Notes under the pieces: generated by a model
Database searches by the model: none
What the model was told of the DNA's origin: nothing
What the model saw: the letters and a program-made list of their open reading frames with translations, nothing else
Part shown: positions 40,701-53,300 of the stretch, piece after piece
How the letters are laid out: each line of letters opens with the position of its first letter
Numbering within the stretch: position 1 is the stretch's first letter
Source of the DNA: Malurus cyaneus samueli
Lineage: Eukaryota > Chordata > Aves > Passeriformes > Maluridae
Length of the DNA: 64,000 nucleotides
Assembly: GCA_009741485.1 (NCBI GenBank)
Contig: CM019218.1
Coordinates: forward strand, 35,650,387-35,714,386
Reading direction: 5' to 3'
Translations under genes and position numbers: made by a program

Positions 40701-43700
40701 CACTACTTACATTCTAATTTTAAAAAGGACTACTCAGTTTAATTAACTCATTTTACCAATGTTTCAAAACAAACAGACCTGTATTTGTACCAGTGCAATA
40801 AAAGACTGAACACTGAAAAGTTTTGCAAAATGTTTGCTCCACTTTCTTTTCCAAAGAACTCTAGAGCCTGTCTATACTTTTATATTCCATTACACCTGCT
40901 GTGATCTTTAGAAAATAATTTCAAAGTTAAATACAAAATTTTCCACAATGGTCCAAAGTCTGTTTTCCATTTGTACAAGATGAGTAGATATTTGAAAGTC
41001 TACATCTTCATGGAATTTGGCAAGTTCTGACTTTCGAGATTTACTCCATGGATCTTCTCAAGTATGAAACAGACAAACCCAGGATGACTACAAATAAAAC
41101 ATATTTGAGAGAACTAAGGCCTACAAAAAGCAAGATTAATGATTTGTTCCACAATTAGGAAAAAAAAAAAACCCAAACACTATTAAAATCAGTTTTGTTT
41201 AAAACCAGCAGTTCCTATGTTCACAAAACACATACCAGAACCAATAAAGCTGATCAGAAACGAAATTTTTTTACACAATTAAGATGTAACAGAAAAGTTG
41301 GCAAAAAATTTAGCAAATAATATTATTTATAAATTGCCTGGCTTTTCTTTTACTTTCTTTTGCATATGGACTAAATAACTAAGCTACACACTTGTTTCTC
41401 ATTCTCAATATTCTACGATAATTTTTCACCAATTCAGTGGGTATTCACCCCACCCCAAAGAGAGCTTCAAGAACTGGCTTTATTTTTAAACTGTCATCAT
41501 TCCAAAGGCGTCCGAGTCTCATTTTTGAATCGGTGAAAATTGACAGCAGGACCATAAAACTGCTTAAGAACACACCCGCTTCCACTATAGATCTGCTTTT
41601 TTACGTCATTGAAAGGCATACCCTATAATGCCTTACTGATCATTAACAATAATAATTTTAAAATACTCATAAAGTTCTGTGGTTGGTGTAATGATTAAAA
41701 GCAATATGAACACTGTCACCTCTTTTCCTAGCTGGTATCTTTAAGAGTTAACTACCAAAACGGCTCAGAATGACTTCAGGGAATGTTGAACTGAAGGCTG
41801 CTTTGCACTGTCCATGGTTGGAGCATGTTTCTGGGATCTCCTCTGGCCTGCTTCCATTTCAAGATCTACAGTTTCATTTTCTCTGACAACGGAGATAATT
41901 TTTTTGTTTACAAAATGAAAAGTAGCTTAGAGTTCAATTATTTTCAGCTTATTTTTCTTAGTGATAGTCAGAAAATACAAGCTTTTCATGGGATACTTGA
42001 TTCTGTACCAATTCAAGTGAACAGAAAATCTATTAACTGATGAGAATAAAATCTGGAGAGGTGCTGGAATATGTTACACGTTGTACCAAATAATTAGCAA
42101 TACCCAAAGATACATTACTTGTATCATGTAAATATTCTGGTCCATTTGGCAGATCAGACTTTTTGTAAGGTATAAAAGTTAAATAAAAATCTTGCAAACA
42201 CTTTTTGTTATATACTGCTGAATCCTTCCACACAGAATTTATTCAATAAAATTTATTAATTTCTGCTTCATATCAAGGCAAATTCAAACAAACTTTTAAA
42301 GTCACTTTACTGTTCATTAACTTTATTCAACCTGCTTTAAAAATCAAGAAAATATTTGTTGAGACTTTTTTTGATCTGGAATTTATCCTCATACATTGAG
42401 GTTAAGATTACTGTTCTTAACAACAACAAAAAAAATAGCCTACTGTTCTGTAAAATTAGCTAAGCAGTATAGAAAGGTATCCTTAGAACTGATCAGAAGT
42501 GAATGTTGAATGACAACGAACAAATGACATGAGGGCAAGCCAGAGCAGAAAACAACAGTGCATGTGGCTTTTAACTCCCCAGCAAATACTGTGACACATG
42601 TATGGTATATTTAGCACTCCCATCATATGCATCAACAGGTAAGCAGGTCAGGCTTTCAACCCAAAAAATTTCGATTAGCATTTTCCGTCATATTTTTATT
42701 CTGATGTTCATGAGTGGTCTCGAGTACCCTGAAATCTCCTGAACAAGCAGTTGTCTCAGTTTTGAGAATCAACCCAAGACAGCAGTGTAAATTGATGTGT
42801 AAGTTAGCCATTCCAAGCACTGCACCTATTAACCTACTACTTTTCTAAATTTAGTTTACAAAAAAATAAATCAGTCAATAGAACAGAAGATAATTCTGTT
42901 GTAGAACTGCACCAGTTCACAATCTGATGTTGTGTAAACAATAACTTACTACATTGATTCCGAGATACGATACAGGACTGAACTGGCACTAAACATTCAG
43001 CCTGTTCCTTGTCTCCGTTGAGCAACTTACAACAGAAATACCTTGGCTACTTTAAGGCAGAGCCCTACCTGCAGAGCTGCCACCCACTCGTTCTTTTTCT
43101 GTCCTTCCAGCACAAAGCAAATAACTAAAATCCATTGCCTTCCAAGAGCTTCTCCCAAAGCAAAGGAAAACCATCATTAAGGAGAAACCAAAAACAAAGC
43201 ACCAGTGGAAGACATGAAAATCTCAATATTTTTCCTGAAGAAGATCAAAGCTTTCTCAATAAGATCAAGTAAATATGCCAGTGAAGATCACCAGCAGTAG
43301 ATTAGACTCTCTTTTCTTCCCTTCCACACTTTCTTTTATAGCAAAATAAAGCATGAAAATATGTTCCAGATTCACATGTGAAACTACTGAACATTAAGAC
43401 CTTGTCCTAAATAGGTGTTTATATTTGTAGGCTTGTCTCCACAGATGGTTCTCCACCTACACACATCTAGACGGTGTCCAGACACTATGGCATTATACCA
43501 AACCAATGGGATTATAACAGAATTTGCCCTTCCTTGTGTATGAGCAACCCAAGTAGCTTATAATAGTATTTTGTCTCTATTGCATAGAAGACAATTTAAT
43601 ACTTCAAAGGACCACACAAACATTAAAAAATTGATCTGGAAAGTCTTTTTTAAATTAGTCTACAGAAGTAAACTCTACAAAGTAGAAATTTTACATTCTA

Positions 43701-44585
43701 CAACTCTACATGTTGGAACAATTTGTGTGCTTTCATTTCATGCACTAGGGAATAAAATCTTCATTTTATGTGATTTTCAGCATAATTACTTCTAAATGAA
43801 TTAGTTAAAGTGAGGAAGAAAACAGCAGAACAAGGCAAACTATGCCCATACCACAATATATTGCTTTTTCCCCTTTGCAGCCTTACTCATATGGGTGTGA
43901 ATGAGCTCTCACCTCTCCATGTGTGGATCTGTCAAGGTATCTAAGTTTCAAGAGGATACATTTACAGATAAAAAATGCCAGACAATTCCCTGAGTCTGAA
44001 TACATATAATAAAAATTGCCAAAAGATTCATTTCTAAAGAAAACTACCCACTTTCAAAAATCAGCATTTTTTTTGTTTCAGGTGGAATATAAATATTTAT
44101 ATCTAAAAGTAATGATGCCAGAAGCAAACATTCCAATCAGGATTACTAATGTGAGCATTTCACTTCAGGATCCTGAAGGACATTCCTCTAATAATTTTCC
44201 TAGCCCTCGGAACTGTAAATTGTAGATTAGGTGGCTATGTGTGAGGAAAACAATGAAAAATTAATCTCTCATAGAACCATAAAATGTGCATTTAATGATT
44301 TATATCAGGCCATTTAATAATTGAATTTGCAGTAAATCAAGACAACTGAGCAAGTTTGGGATTGTTGCTAACAGCTTTAAACATGTTTCCATCTTTGGCA
44401 TGATTAACAAAGCTTTCTCACTGGGCACTCAGGTTCAGGCCAGCATAAACTTACCATTATGGCACTGACTGAAACCCATTTCAAATCTGAGATCAGCTGC
44501 TCAAGGACTGACTGATTCTGACAACTTTTAATACGTATATTTGAAGAAAAGAAGCCAAGAAACATTACAATCTACCCAAATCTCC

Positions 44586-44613
44586 AAAAAAAAAAAAAAA
44601 AAAAAAAAAAAAA
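44586..44613 (+). repeat. Poly-A tract, about 28 bases
   Basis: Uninterrupted run of A after ATCTCC. No source element is recognised. Confidence 0.93.
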
Positions 44614-47600
44614 CCCACAAAAACCTTACATCAAGACATTATTTCTATCTAGATTATGCCCTCTTTAAATTCAACAGAAAGTAAAACTGTTTGCTAGTCT
44701 TTGATCAGCCACTTTTGAACTATCACCCTGTTGTAAGGAGTTTCGACTAAGTTTAAATTTCCCCAGTTTAATACTAATGCATGTCTATGTATACGTTATG
44801 TGCTGTAAAAACTTTGTATCTTGCAAGGTTTAAATTTACAATTAGCTTAGAATTGTTTTTAATTCTTTTTGTTGGGAGACAAGCAGGGGTCCTCCAAAAG
44901 CTCGCTTTCTTCCCTTTCCTAAATTCAATATTTAAGCAATGCACTTGCACAAACATCACTGCCTAGTGAAAAAGCTTTTATTGCCTTGCACATTTTCCCT
45001 TGAAAGACCAGAATATATCTGGATGTTTTCCCACATACAAAGGATTTTAAAAAAAATACAACCTTAAAAAAGTCATATTCTTACAAATTGGAAGACATAC
45101 TGTTTATACATAGCTGCATGTAGAGCTACATGGACAGCAATGTGCTTCCATGTCCATGCCCACGTATGTAGTATCACGTTGCTTATATTTAATAGTTATG
45201 TAGCTCTTCGCATACTCTAGGTAGTTTGTAAACAGAAATTAATGTATCTTCAGCTACTTAGTCACTTGATGAAATACTCTGAGCCGTGTTTAATTGATCA
45301 GGGATCTGGCACAGAGAAGCAAAGGCTTTTGTAAGTACATCCAGTGAATGACAGGAAAGTAGGAATTAGAATTCAGAGCAGTTCCTGACTTCCAGACTAT
45401 GATTTTTATTTTACCTACTCACTGAACAGAACGTGGTACAAATGTGTTCTGTGAAGAGAGAATATGGTGAAATACTAAGGGGAAAATACAAATGGTAAAT
45501 GTATTTTTTATTCTACTCTTTTTTGTTTAAAACATCATAATGAGAATGACCAAAACTGTGGTTCCCCCTTCCCCTGCCTTCCGTTCTTGAACCCTCTCAG
45601 TTTCTTTGTCCTTCCAAGCAACTGAAAATCATCCTCTGAGCAGCTGGGATGCTTTCGGGTGAACAACACAGATCAGCACATCATAAGTGTAATTAAATTT
45701 TAAACCAGCCTTTTAGGGGACACTAGTTAAACAGAAAGCCCTTTGTATTTTTATCACTTCAACAGCACAGAAATCAAACTTTCAAATTTGATTATCTCTG
45801 GTCTGAAGGTTTTCCACATTACAGAGCATCCATATGCCCTTTCTGCACAGCCATAGTGTGCCAACAGGCCCTTTTTCACAGAATGTGGGGGAATACCTCC
45901 TGCCTCTTTTTATTGAAACTCTTTTGACTCCTTCTCAGTCAACTGTGCAAAATGTGGAAGCATTCACAGATGGGATGAAGACGCATGTAAGTTACAGGAA
46001 AACACTGTAGACCTTATTTATTGTGCATCCTTAAATACAGACCGACATCTGCCAGCTCACAGTTAAAAAAAATTCACATTTGAATATACATTCCCAATGA
46101 GCAACCTAGTCAAGAATTAAATTATGTCACATAACATGTAGATATGAAGGTAATAGGACTCAGAATAAATGTTTACACGCAAGGCGCAACCTGTTGGAGC
46201 AGGACAATCACCATATCCAATATCACACACAGTACCCAAAACAATCAGCAGCCCTGGATGGCCCAGCATCAGTGTGCAGGTAGTACCACTACCAAAACAG
46301 CAGAGACCAGCAAAGAAAAGGCTTCGGGGAAATTTGAAACAAGGCTAAAACTCACACTTTAAGCTGGACATAAGAAGGGCTTTAATTTTCACACCAGCAC
46401 ATCCCTGAAGGTGAGATAAGCACTTCACACATTAATGCTGCAGTTTGCTAGTATGACTGGCTTACAGATTCAAGCTGATGTCACTAGGCACACTCTTGCT
46501 CAGTCACTGTCTTCTCACAGGTAACAAAGTACCTACTATTTGCTGATAGGATTTCAGGCCCTAGCATACCTTGCTTTTGTGTTTTATACAGTAAGTGGTA
46601 TGTCCTTCCCAGTTTTAGAACTTGCCTATAATTCCAGATACACAGTGGAAAAAAAGCAACAAAAAGCCATTAAAAAACAATACAATGACTACAATGTTAT
46701 TCAAAAGCAGTTGATTAAAAAGATGAGTCAAAAAAAATACTGTCCAACACTTCATGAAGACTCTGCTACTAAGCAGCTAAGGTGAATTTCAAAGTATGCC
46801 AAATTCAGTGGAAGTTTAGTGCGTGCATTTGTATAGACGTTTGTATAGAAACAGGACTGTGAAAACTCCTGAGAACTAACTGGGTTAATTCTGCAATTTA
46901 AAAAACGCACAACAAAAGAATGATTTTATTTCTTTCATTAAACTCAAGCAGCATTGCTACTGCTTTTACTGATTTCCCAGAGTGTGCATCTGGTCTTCTA
47001 GGATCACATACATCTGTATCTTAAGAGCACAAGTCAGTCCTTTAACAGTTACTTGTATGAGATCATGCAGTTATCACAGAGTTTTCAAATGCTTGAAATA
47101 CTGCAGAACATTTCTAGGTTATTGAAGTTTTAATCTATTATTGTTTGTTCCTAAAGTAATGGCTTAAAAACTGACTAGTTATTACATACAATAGTAAGAT
47201 GTGCCTTTCTATAGTTACGTATTTTACCTGAAATCCCCAGTTTCTACAAGCCTTACTAGCATTCAGAATCGACGAATTATGAAACCACATGCTACCCCAT
47301 CATCTTTCTCTGTGTTTCTTGGAGGTTCTCTCTCTCTGTATAGCCTGCACAAGACTGTTCTGCAGTCAATTCACACACCTCACTGAACAGCAAGAGCACA
47401 TATCTAGGCCCACAGCAGGGGGCTTAATTAACTGTGTAAGGGACAGAGCTGGCCCTAGAGTTATCTTTTACATGTATACAGAGAATAAACTAAGCTGACA
47501 CTCAAGGGAAAATGCAGTAAGCTTTGCAGTCCTCACGTTCTCATAATACGACACTAATTTAAAAAATAAATACAAGCTTAGCAGCAGCTCTAGACTATAC

Positions 47601-48158
47601 TTGAGTAAGAAAGATCCAGTCTGAAACACTGACAATGGAACACTCAGTTTAAGACTCTTTTCAGACTTGAATAAGACCTTGCAGATGGACAAATGAAAAC
47701 ATTTATCTCCTTGTCATAGTGCCTGTTCAGATCTACTGCAGTTAATAAAGGTTGGATGCACAGGAGAAAGGCATTGGTTGCTTACTTTCACATTGTTAGC
47801 AGACAGTACAGTAACAAAAAAATATTCGCAAGCAGCACCCCTGCGATTGGTGTTAGTGCCAGCACAGCTGCAGCAATGTTAATGCCCTGGAAGAGTTTTA
47901 CCACCAGTGTTTTCAAAACATCTTCCTAAAACGCTGCAGTGGAGGGGGTTTTGCATCCCAGGAAAACAAATTGTCAAATATACAAGTGAACGTATTAAGA
48001 CTGATGGCACATGCATTGAGTTCAGACAGGGATTCTAAGTAATACAAATGGGAAAACAACTTATATTTCCATTCAAATAATGCAAGCCTAGTCAATCCAT
48101 CCCTTTTGGGAGAGTGATATCACTCTGTATTCATGAAGTAGATATGTGATTTGAGAAG

Positions 48159-48205
48159 GAGGTTGTACTAGATGACCTCTAGCTCCCTTTGTACCTACAG
48201 ATTTC
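48159..48205 (+). mobile_element. CR1 LINE 3'-tail fragment (short, decayed)
   Basis: The phrase GAGGTTGTACTAGATGACCT, followed by CTAGCTCCCTTTGTACCTAC, closely follows the bird CR1 3' end (usual form ...GGACTAGATGACCTCT...GTCCCTTCCAACC). It lacks the terminal octamer repeat. The match is short, so the call is moderate. Confidence 0.5.
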
Positions 48206-49223
48206 AACTTACCCCATCAAAACATCAATTTTGGTATCAGCCTGGAATGCACATTACAAAAATAAAACTTGCATTATATGCTCTTGAGTATATCCCAAGC
48301 TTGAACTTCTCCATCTTTTTCACTTTGCTGTGTCATAACAATCTTATTTCTTATCACTGAGCCATAACTCACTTCCAAGAAGCATCCTACAGGAGTTTGT
48401 GTCTCCAGAGTCAAACTATGTACTCTATTAATAATGCACTTTGAGGGGGGAAGAATAGAACAAATGTAAGCAAGGGTCAAAGGATGTAACAAAGCCTACC
48501 CTCACCTAGTGAGCATCTCTGAGATGATCTAGTTTGCTATATCTAGACTGTGATGATCTAATTCGACAATGGGAAGAGAATTTTCTTCAAGTTTCTTTTT
48601 TGGTTGTGGTAGCTTGATAGTGTAGGAAGGAGTTTTTTGACTGATTTTATGCACCATTACATTAGTGTTTGTCATTTGCAATTCTTTTCTTGTGGACCTG
48701 GCTGCTGGTTTGTCCAGGAACAACATGACTGCATCAGCACACAGCATGTTAGAGTTTCACAGATGTCTTTCCTCCTTACCCACACCCTGCTACCATTTAA
48801 AGCAAATATGACGTGGAATTTGCAAGGGGACAGAGGAGCAGAAAACTCAGAAGCTGCCCTGCTTGGAAAAAGCAGAAGACCTCTTCTGAGTGCCTGCCCC
48901 AAAGGGTAATTTTTAATTAAATCAAAATACCCACATTCTCATGCTTTAGCATTCTTTGAGTTTCTTGAGAATTTTTTTAAATTATCAAATGAGAAATGTC
49001 CAAAGAGTAACTGCAACATATTAATCTAAAATGATGCCCTACAACATTGGACTAAAGTTACCATCTCGAATTCTTGATTCTGAAAGTGATTTTGCTATAT
49101 CATACTAGCTTTCTGTTAGATTCACCTACATTTTGAAACATGAGTGCAGAAAAGCTGTCTTCCTTAGTAGCTCGATCACTATTTACATTTAAAGTCTAAA
49201 GAAACTACCAAAGCCACCTCCCC

Positions 49224-50351
49224 TACAATGGTTTGACCTTGGCTGGATATCAGCTGCCCACTAAAGCTGCTCTGTCACTTCTCTTGTCCAACTGGACACA
49301 GGAAAGAGAAAATATAAAGAAAGTTTTGTGGATCAAGATAAGGACATGGAGAGATCACTCACCAATTACTGTCATGGGTAAAATTGACTCAATTTGAAGA
49401 AATTAAATTTAATTTACTACCAACAAAATCGGAGACGGATAACGAAAAGTAAAATCAAATCTTAAAAGCACGTATCTCCACCCCTTCTTCCTTCCCAGAC
49501 TTAACTTTATTCCTAATTGTCTATCTCCTCCCGCCTTGAGGCACAGGGAGACAGGAATGGGGATTATGGTTAGTTCATCACACGAAGTTTTTGCTGCTAT
49601 TTTCTCCGGAGGGGGAAGACTCCTTCTCCTGCTCCTATGTGGGATCCCTTCCATAGCAGACAGATTCACAAACTTTTCTCACATGAGTCCTTTCCACAGG
49701 CTACAGTGCATCACAAACTTCTCAGAGTAGGTCTCTTCCATGGGGTGTAGTCCTTCAGGAATGCAATGCTCCAGCATAGCTTCCCCCATGGGATCACAAA
49801 CCCTGACAGCAAATCTGCTCCAGTGTGGGCTCTTTTCTCCACAGGTACACGGGTCCCGCCAGGAGCCTGATCCAGCAAGGAAGGGCTTCCCACATGCTGG
49901 GTCACAGTCTTTTTTTGAGCCTCCACTTGCTCTGATCTGGGCTTCTTCACAGGCTGCAGATGGAAGGCTGCTCCAGCAAACACCTCCATGGGCTGCAGGG
50001 GCACAGCCTGAGCCTGACTCACCAGGGTCTGTACCACGGACTGAAGGGGAATCTTTGCTCCAGCACCTGAAGCATCTTCTGCCCCTCCTTCTTCACTGAC
50101 TTTGGTGTCTGCAGAGCTTTCTCTCGCATATTCTCATCCCTTCTCTGGCTGCGATCTTCTTCTGTACAACAACTTGATTTTTTTTCCTTCTTAAATATGT
50201 TAACTCAGAAGCACTACTACAACTGCTGATGGACTCAGCCTCAGCCATTGACAGGTCCATCTCAGAGCTGGGTGGAATTGTTTTGTTGGACACAGAGGAA
50301 TCTTCTCATAGATGTTCAGAGAAACCACCCTTATAGTCTGTAACCAATACA
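49224..50351 (-). mobile_element. Old, degenerate solo LTR (avian endogenous retrovirus)
   Basis: On the reverse strand this block starts TGTATTGG (50351 downward) and ends around 49224. I recognise its body as a widespread avian LTR-type interspersed repeat, including the repeated GCTCCAG...GGG units (GCTCCAG at 49768, 49817, 49970 and 50057 on the plus strand). A TATA-like ATATTTAA lies at 50191-50198. A weakened poly-A signal, AGTAAA, lies at 49413-49418 where I remember AATAAA in the family. The 3' end no longer ends cleanly in CA, and I find no target duplication, so it is much older than the LTR at 59954. Stops and small deletions break any frame; the open frame at 49711-50037 is LTR sequence. 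The family name and exact ends are uncertain. It lies in the same sense as PHF21A. Confidence 0.72.
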
Positions 50352-53300
50352 ACTCAAATGTCACAAACAAACCACTTTACTATTATGTAAGCTGAATCCA
50401 CTCCGCAAAAGTTAGAAGGAAAAAACCCTCCCTTGTTTCTATTCCAATTCATGCATAAAAAACAACCCAACAATTTTTAACCAAACTCCAAATACAGGAC
50501 AAATTCTCTCTGGAGCTATGGCTATGTAAGACCACTGAAAACAAAAGCAACTGGTGAAAAAACTCATATCCTCCTAGGCAGAATTTACCAGCTTCCTCCT
50601 TTGTTATTACTGGATAGCAGGAGTGAGGATACCCACAGTGGCTATCATTTAGGTCTCATTTTCTGTCATCCATAAATTATTTTATTCAAAGCCAGAGATT
50701 AGGCAATAAACAAAGAATCTGTGTAAGATTTCAGATACCTCATTGCTTCCTGCTTCGACCTACTATTCATCATCTATACTGAAACCCTCAGGATTTCCAA
50801 CATAAGCTCTCATGCAGAATTTAATAGTTCTGTCTCCTACTAATTCTGTTTGAAATTTGCTTAACAAAAATCATAATGCTATAAGAAATCAGGTTGCTCT
50901 CTGCTGTCAGCTTCCAAAAAGTCTTCTCAGCTATTCTTCCTATACACAACTCAAGTTACAAGAATTCAGTTCTTCAAAGAACACTCGAGAACTACTTGAG
51001 ATTTCTTTCTGTGTTTCATCTTCATACTTGTAGTGGTAGGTAATACTGAAAATAGTATCAATTGTGACAAACAAAATGCAAAGCTTCAACAGAAATTTTC
51101 CATGTGCATCTTTAACAATCTCCATTCTCTAGTTCCAGCCATTTGGGTATACTGCTATTGTTGTGCCTGCTTCATGCATAGGGCTACTATGTAGATCAGC
51201 TATTCCAGTGGGAGAAGCAAGACAGACACAGCCTCCCTTCCCTGCTGCCATTTAGCAGCTGCAGGTACATTTGTTTGATCTGCATCCCTGGGAAAAGGAA
51301 ACTACCAAGTCACAGACTGGGTTCAAAATTGTGGTTATGCAGCTGTTTGGTGCAGGATAAATACAGACAGTTGTCAAATGAAAACTATTTCACCTTCTGT
51401 TGTTTTAGCTCTTCCTTTCCCCCACTTCTCTTACGCTAAAAGCTGTGTTCGACTGCACACAAGCCAAGTGAGTGAAATGGATCATCCTCAAAAAAAAATG
51501 GCACATCTCAGAGTTAGTCTTCAGCCAGACAACTTTTTGACTACAGTCACTGAGCAGCAACATGAGCACAAGTTCCAGCACAAGGGAGCAGCAGAAGTCA
51601 GCAGCTAGACCAGGCAGGAGGACAGGTCACAGCTTTCACAGCAGCTGTCCAATCTGAAGCATAATCAAAGTGGCCATATAATCACAACTTACAAAATTAT
51701 AAGGTATGGGATACTAACTCAGTTTTGTCTCTGAAATACAGTGAATTTCATGCCTTGGAAGCACAGTGCTAGAACCACTGGCTCCAGAGGAAGACAATGT
51801 AAAGAAGTGCAATCTGACTTTCCTCATTTCTGCACAATGCTTCAATAGCTCCACATGACACTATAAAGTGTTATCATCAGCCCAACTACAGGATATTCTT
51901 AAATAGATATTTCTCAGCAACCTGCTTACAGTCTTTCAAGGGCCATTAGGAAAAGACAAAGAAAATAGCAATTTTTAAAAACTAGGCTTGGGGGTATTTT
52001 CTGTGTAAGTCAAGCATTTATTTTAAAAAGTAGGTATTTCTCTAGTATGAGTTACCCAAGGCCTGTTACAAAAATAAAAAGTCTAAAAGCTTCTTAAATT
52101 TATGTTCTATAACCTGCAACACAGTAAGGGAATAACTCTTTCTATACTTGTATGCCATACATCAACCAACTGATTTCTGGAAATGCACTCAGACCTACAA
52201 AATATAAGATTTCAAAACAGTATGCACTTTTTAAGATAGGCAAGGTAACAGAATGCATTGTGGGAAAAAATACATTTAAGGATACTTTCTTATTACTTTG
52301 TTTTCTATAGAACTTAATTGGACTCCTTACCAAAGCAGTTTGAATACAAATGCTAAAGTATCTGAAGCCTTGTAACAAGTGATTTTTATTTCTTATGACA
52401 CCACATTTGCTCCCCATCATTGTCACATCTCTTCAGCTCACTGAAAGTACAGGCCTACTTTGGGGCCATTTCCCAATTGTAAAACCACCACAGCATGCAC
52501 CAGTGCAAACAGGATATACACAAGCTGCATCATCCTTTCAGGTGATGCATCCCTCCCTCTCTCCAAAGTCTCCTCTTTGCTGACTTCCAGAAATAGTAAG
52601 TGGGCTGCAAAATCGGCTTCATCTCCAGTGAGCAGGAATAGTTCAAGCAGGAATGAGGTAAACACATGACACAGTTGGACAGTTTCCTTTAAAAGCAGGT
52701 ATGAAAGCAGAAATGGACTGGGGAACACTAAGCAAATAGAGATTAGACAAGCAAACAGAATGGCAACTGTTCTGAAGAGTCGAAAGTCCATTTGGGTGCA
52801 ACTGTTTTTATAATCCAAACCCAAGCACCAGAGGCAAAACTTTCTCTTTTGGCATCAATAAGCACCTTATGTCATGACTTCTTTAATAATGGAGAGGAAG
52901 CTACAGCCAGAGGTACAAATGCTGCCCACCAAATCCCAGTAAGGCAAAGACTGAGAATAGGCCAAGCTCCTACAAAACCTTCAAATCAACGTACAAATAC
53001 CAATACCCAAATCCATTAATAACTAAAAAGACCCAGAACAACACCAAGCTTAGTGCAAACTTTCTCCTCAGAGATGGCTGCTAACAGGGCCCCTGCAGTC
53101 CTGCCTTCCTCAGTTTCAGTCCAGACACACTCCTGCCCGTATTCTGCTCCAAGCTAATTGGATTTGCCTTTCAGCCTGACACAGCAGTCATACTACCAAG
53201 CTTTAGTGTAGAGTTTATGAACTGAGCCCAAGGTTATTTCAACACCCAGCATTTCTGCATGTGGCATTTCCCAGAATGCAGTGCTTTTATTAGACACTGT

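Noticed and set aside
43069..43124. Minus-strand exon-like segment reading ICFVLEGQKKNEWVAALQ, between TTTTAG and GTAGGG
   Set aside because: The peptide faintly recalls the end of a PH domain, but the acceptor has no proper pyrimidine tract and the exon is only 56 bp. No neighbouring exons exist, and PHF21A has no such domain. A strong acceptor-like sequence on the opposite strand shows that splice look-alikes are common here.
47411..47425. CTCF-like CACAGCAGGGGGC on the plus strand
   Set aside because: The core is good but the last three positions fail the consensus, so I would not list it without a matrix score.
49409..50099. Open frames of 86 to 119 codons
   Set aside because: They lie inside the degenerate LTR at 49224-50351, and the repeated GCTCCAG units explain their composition.
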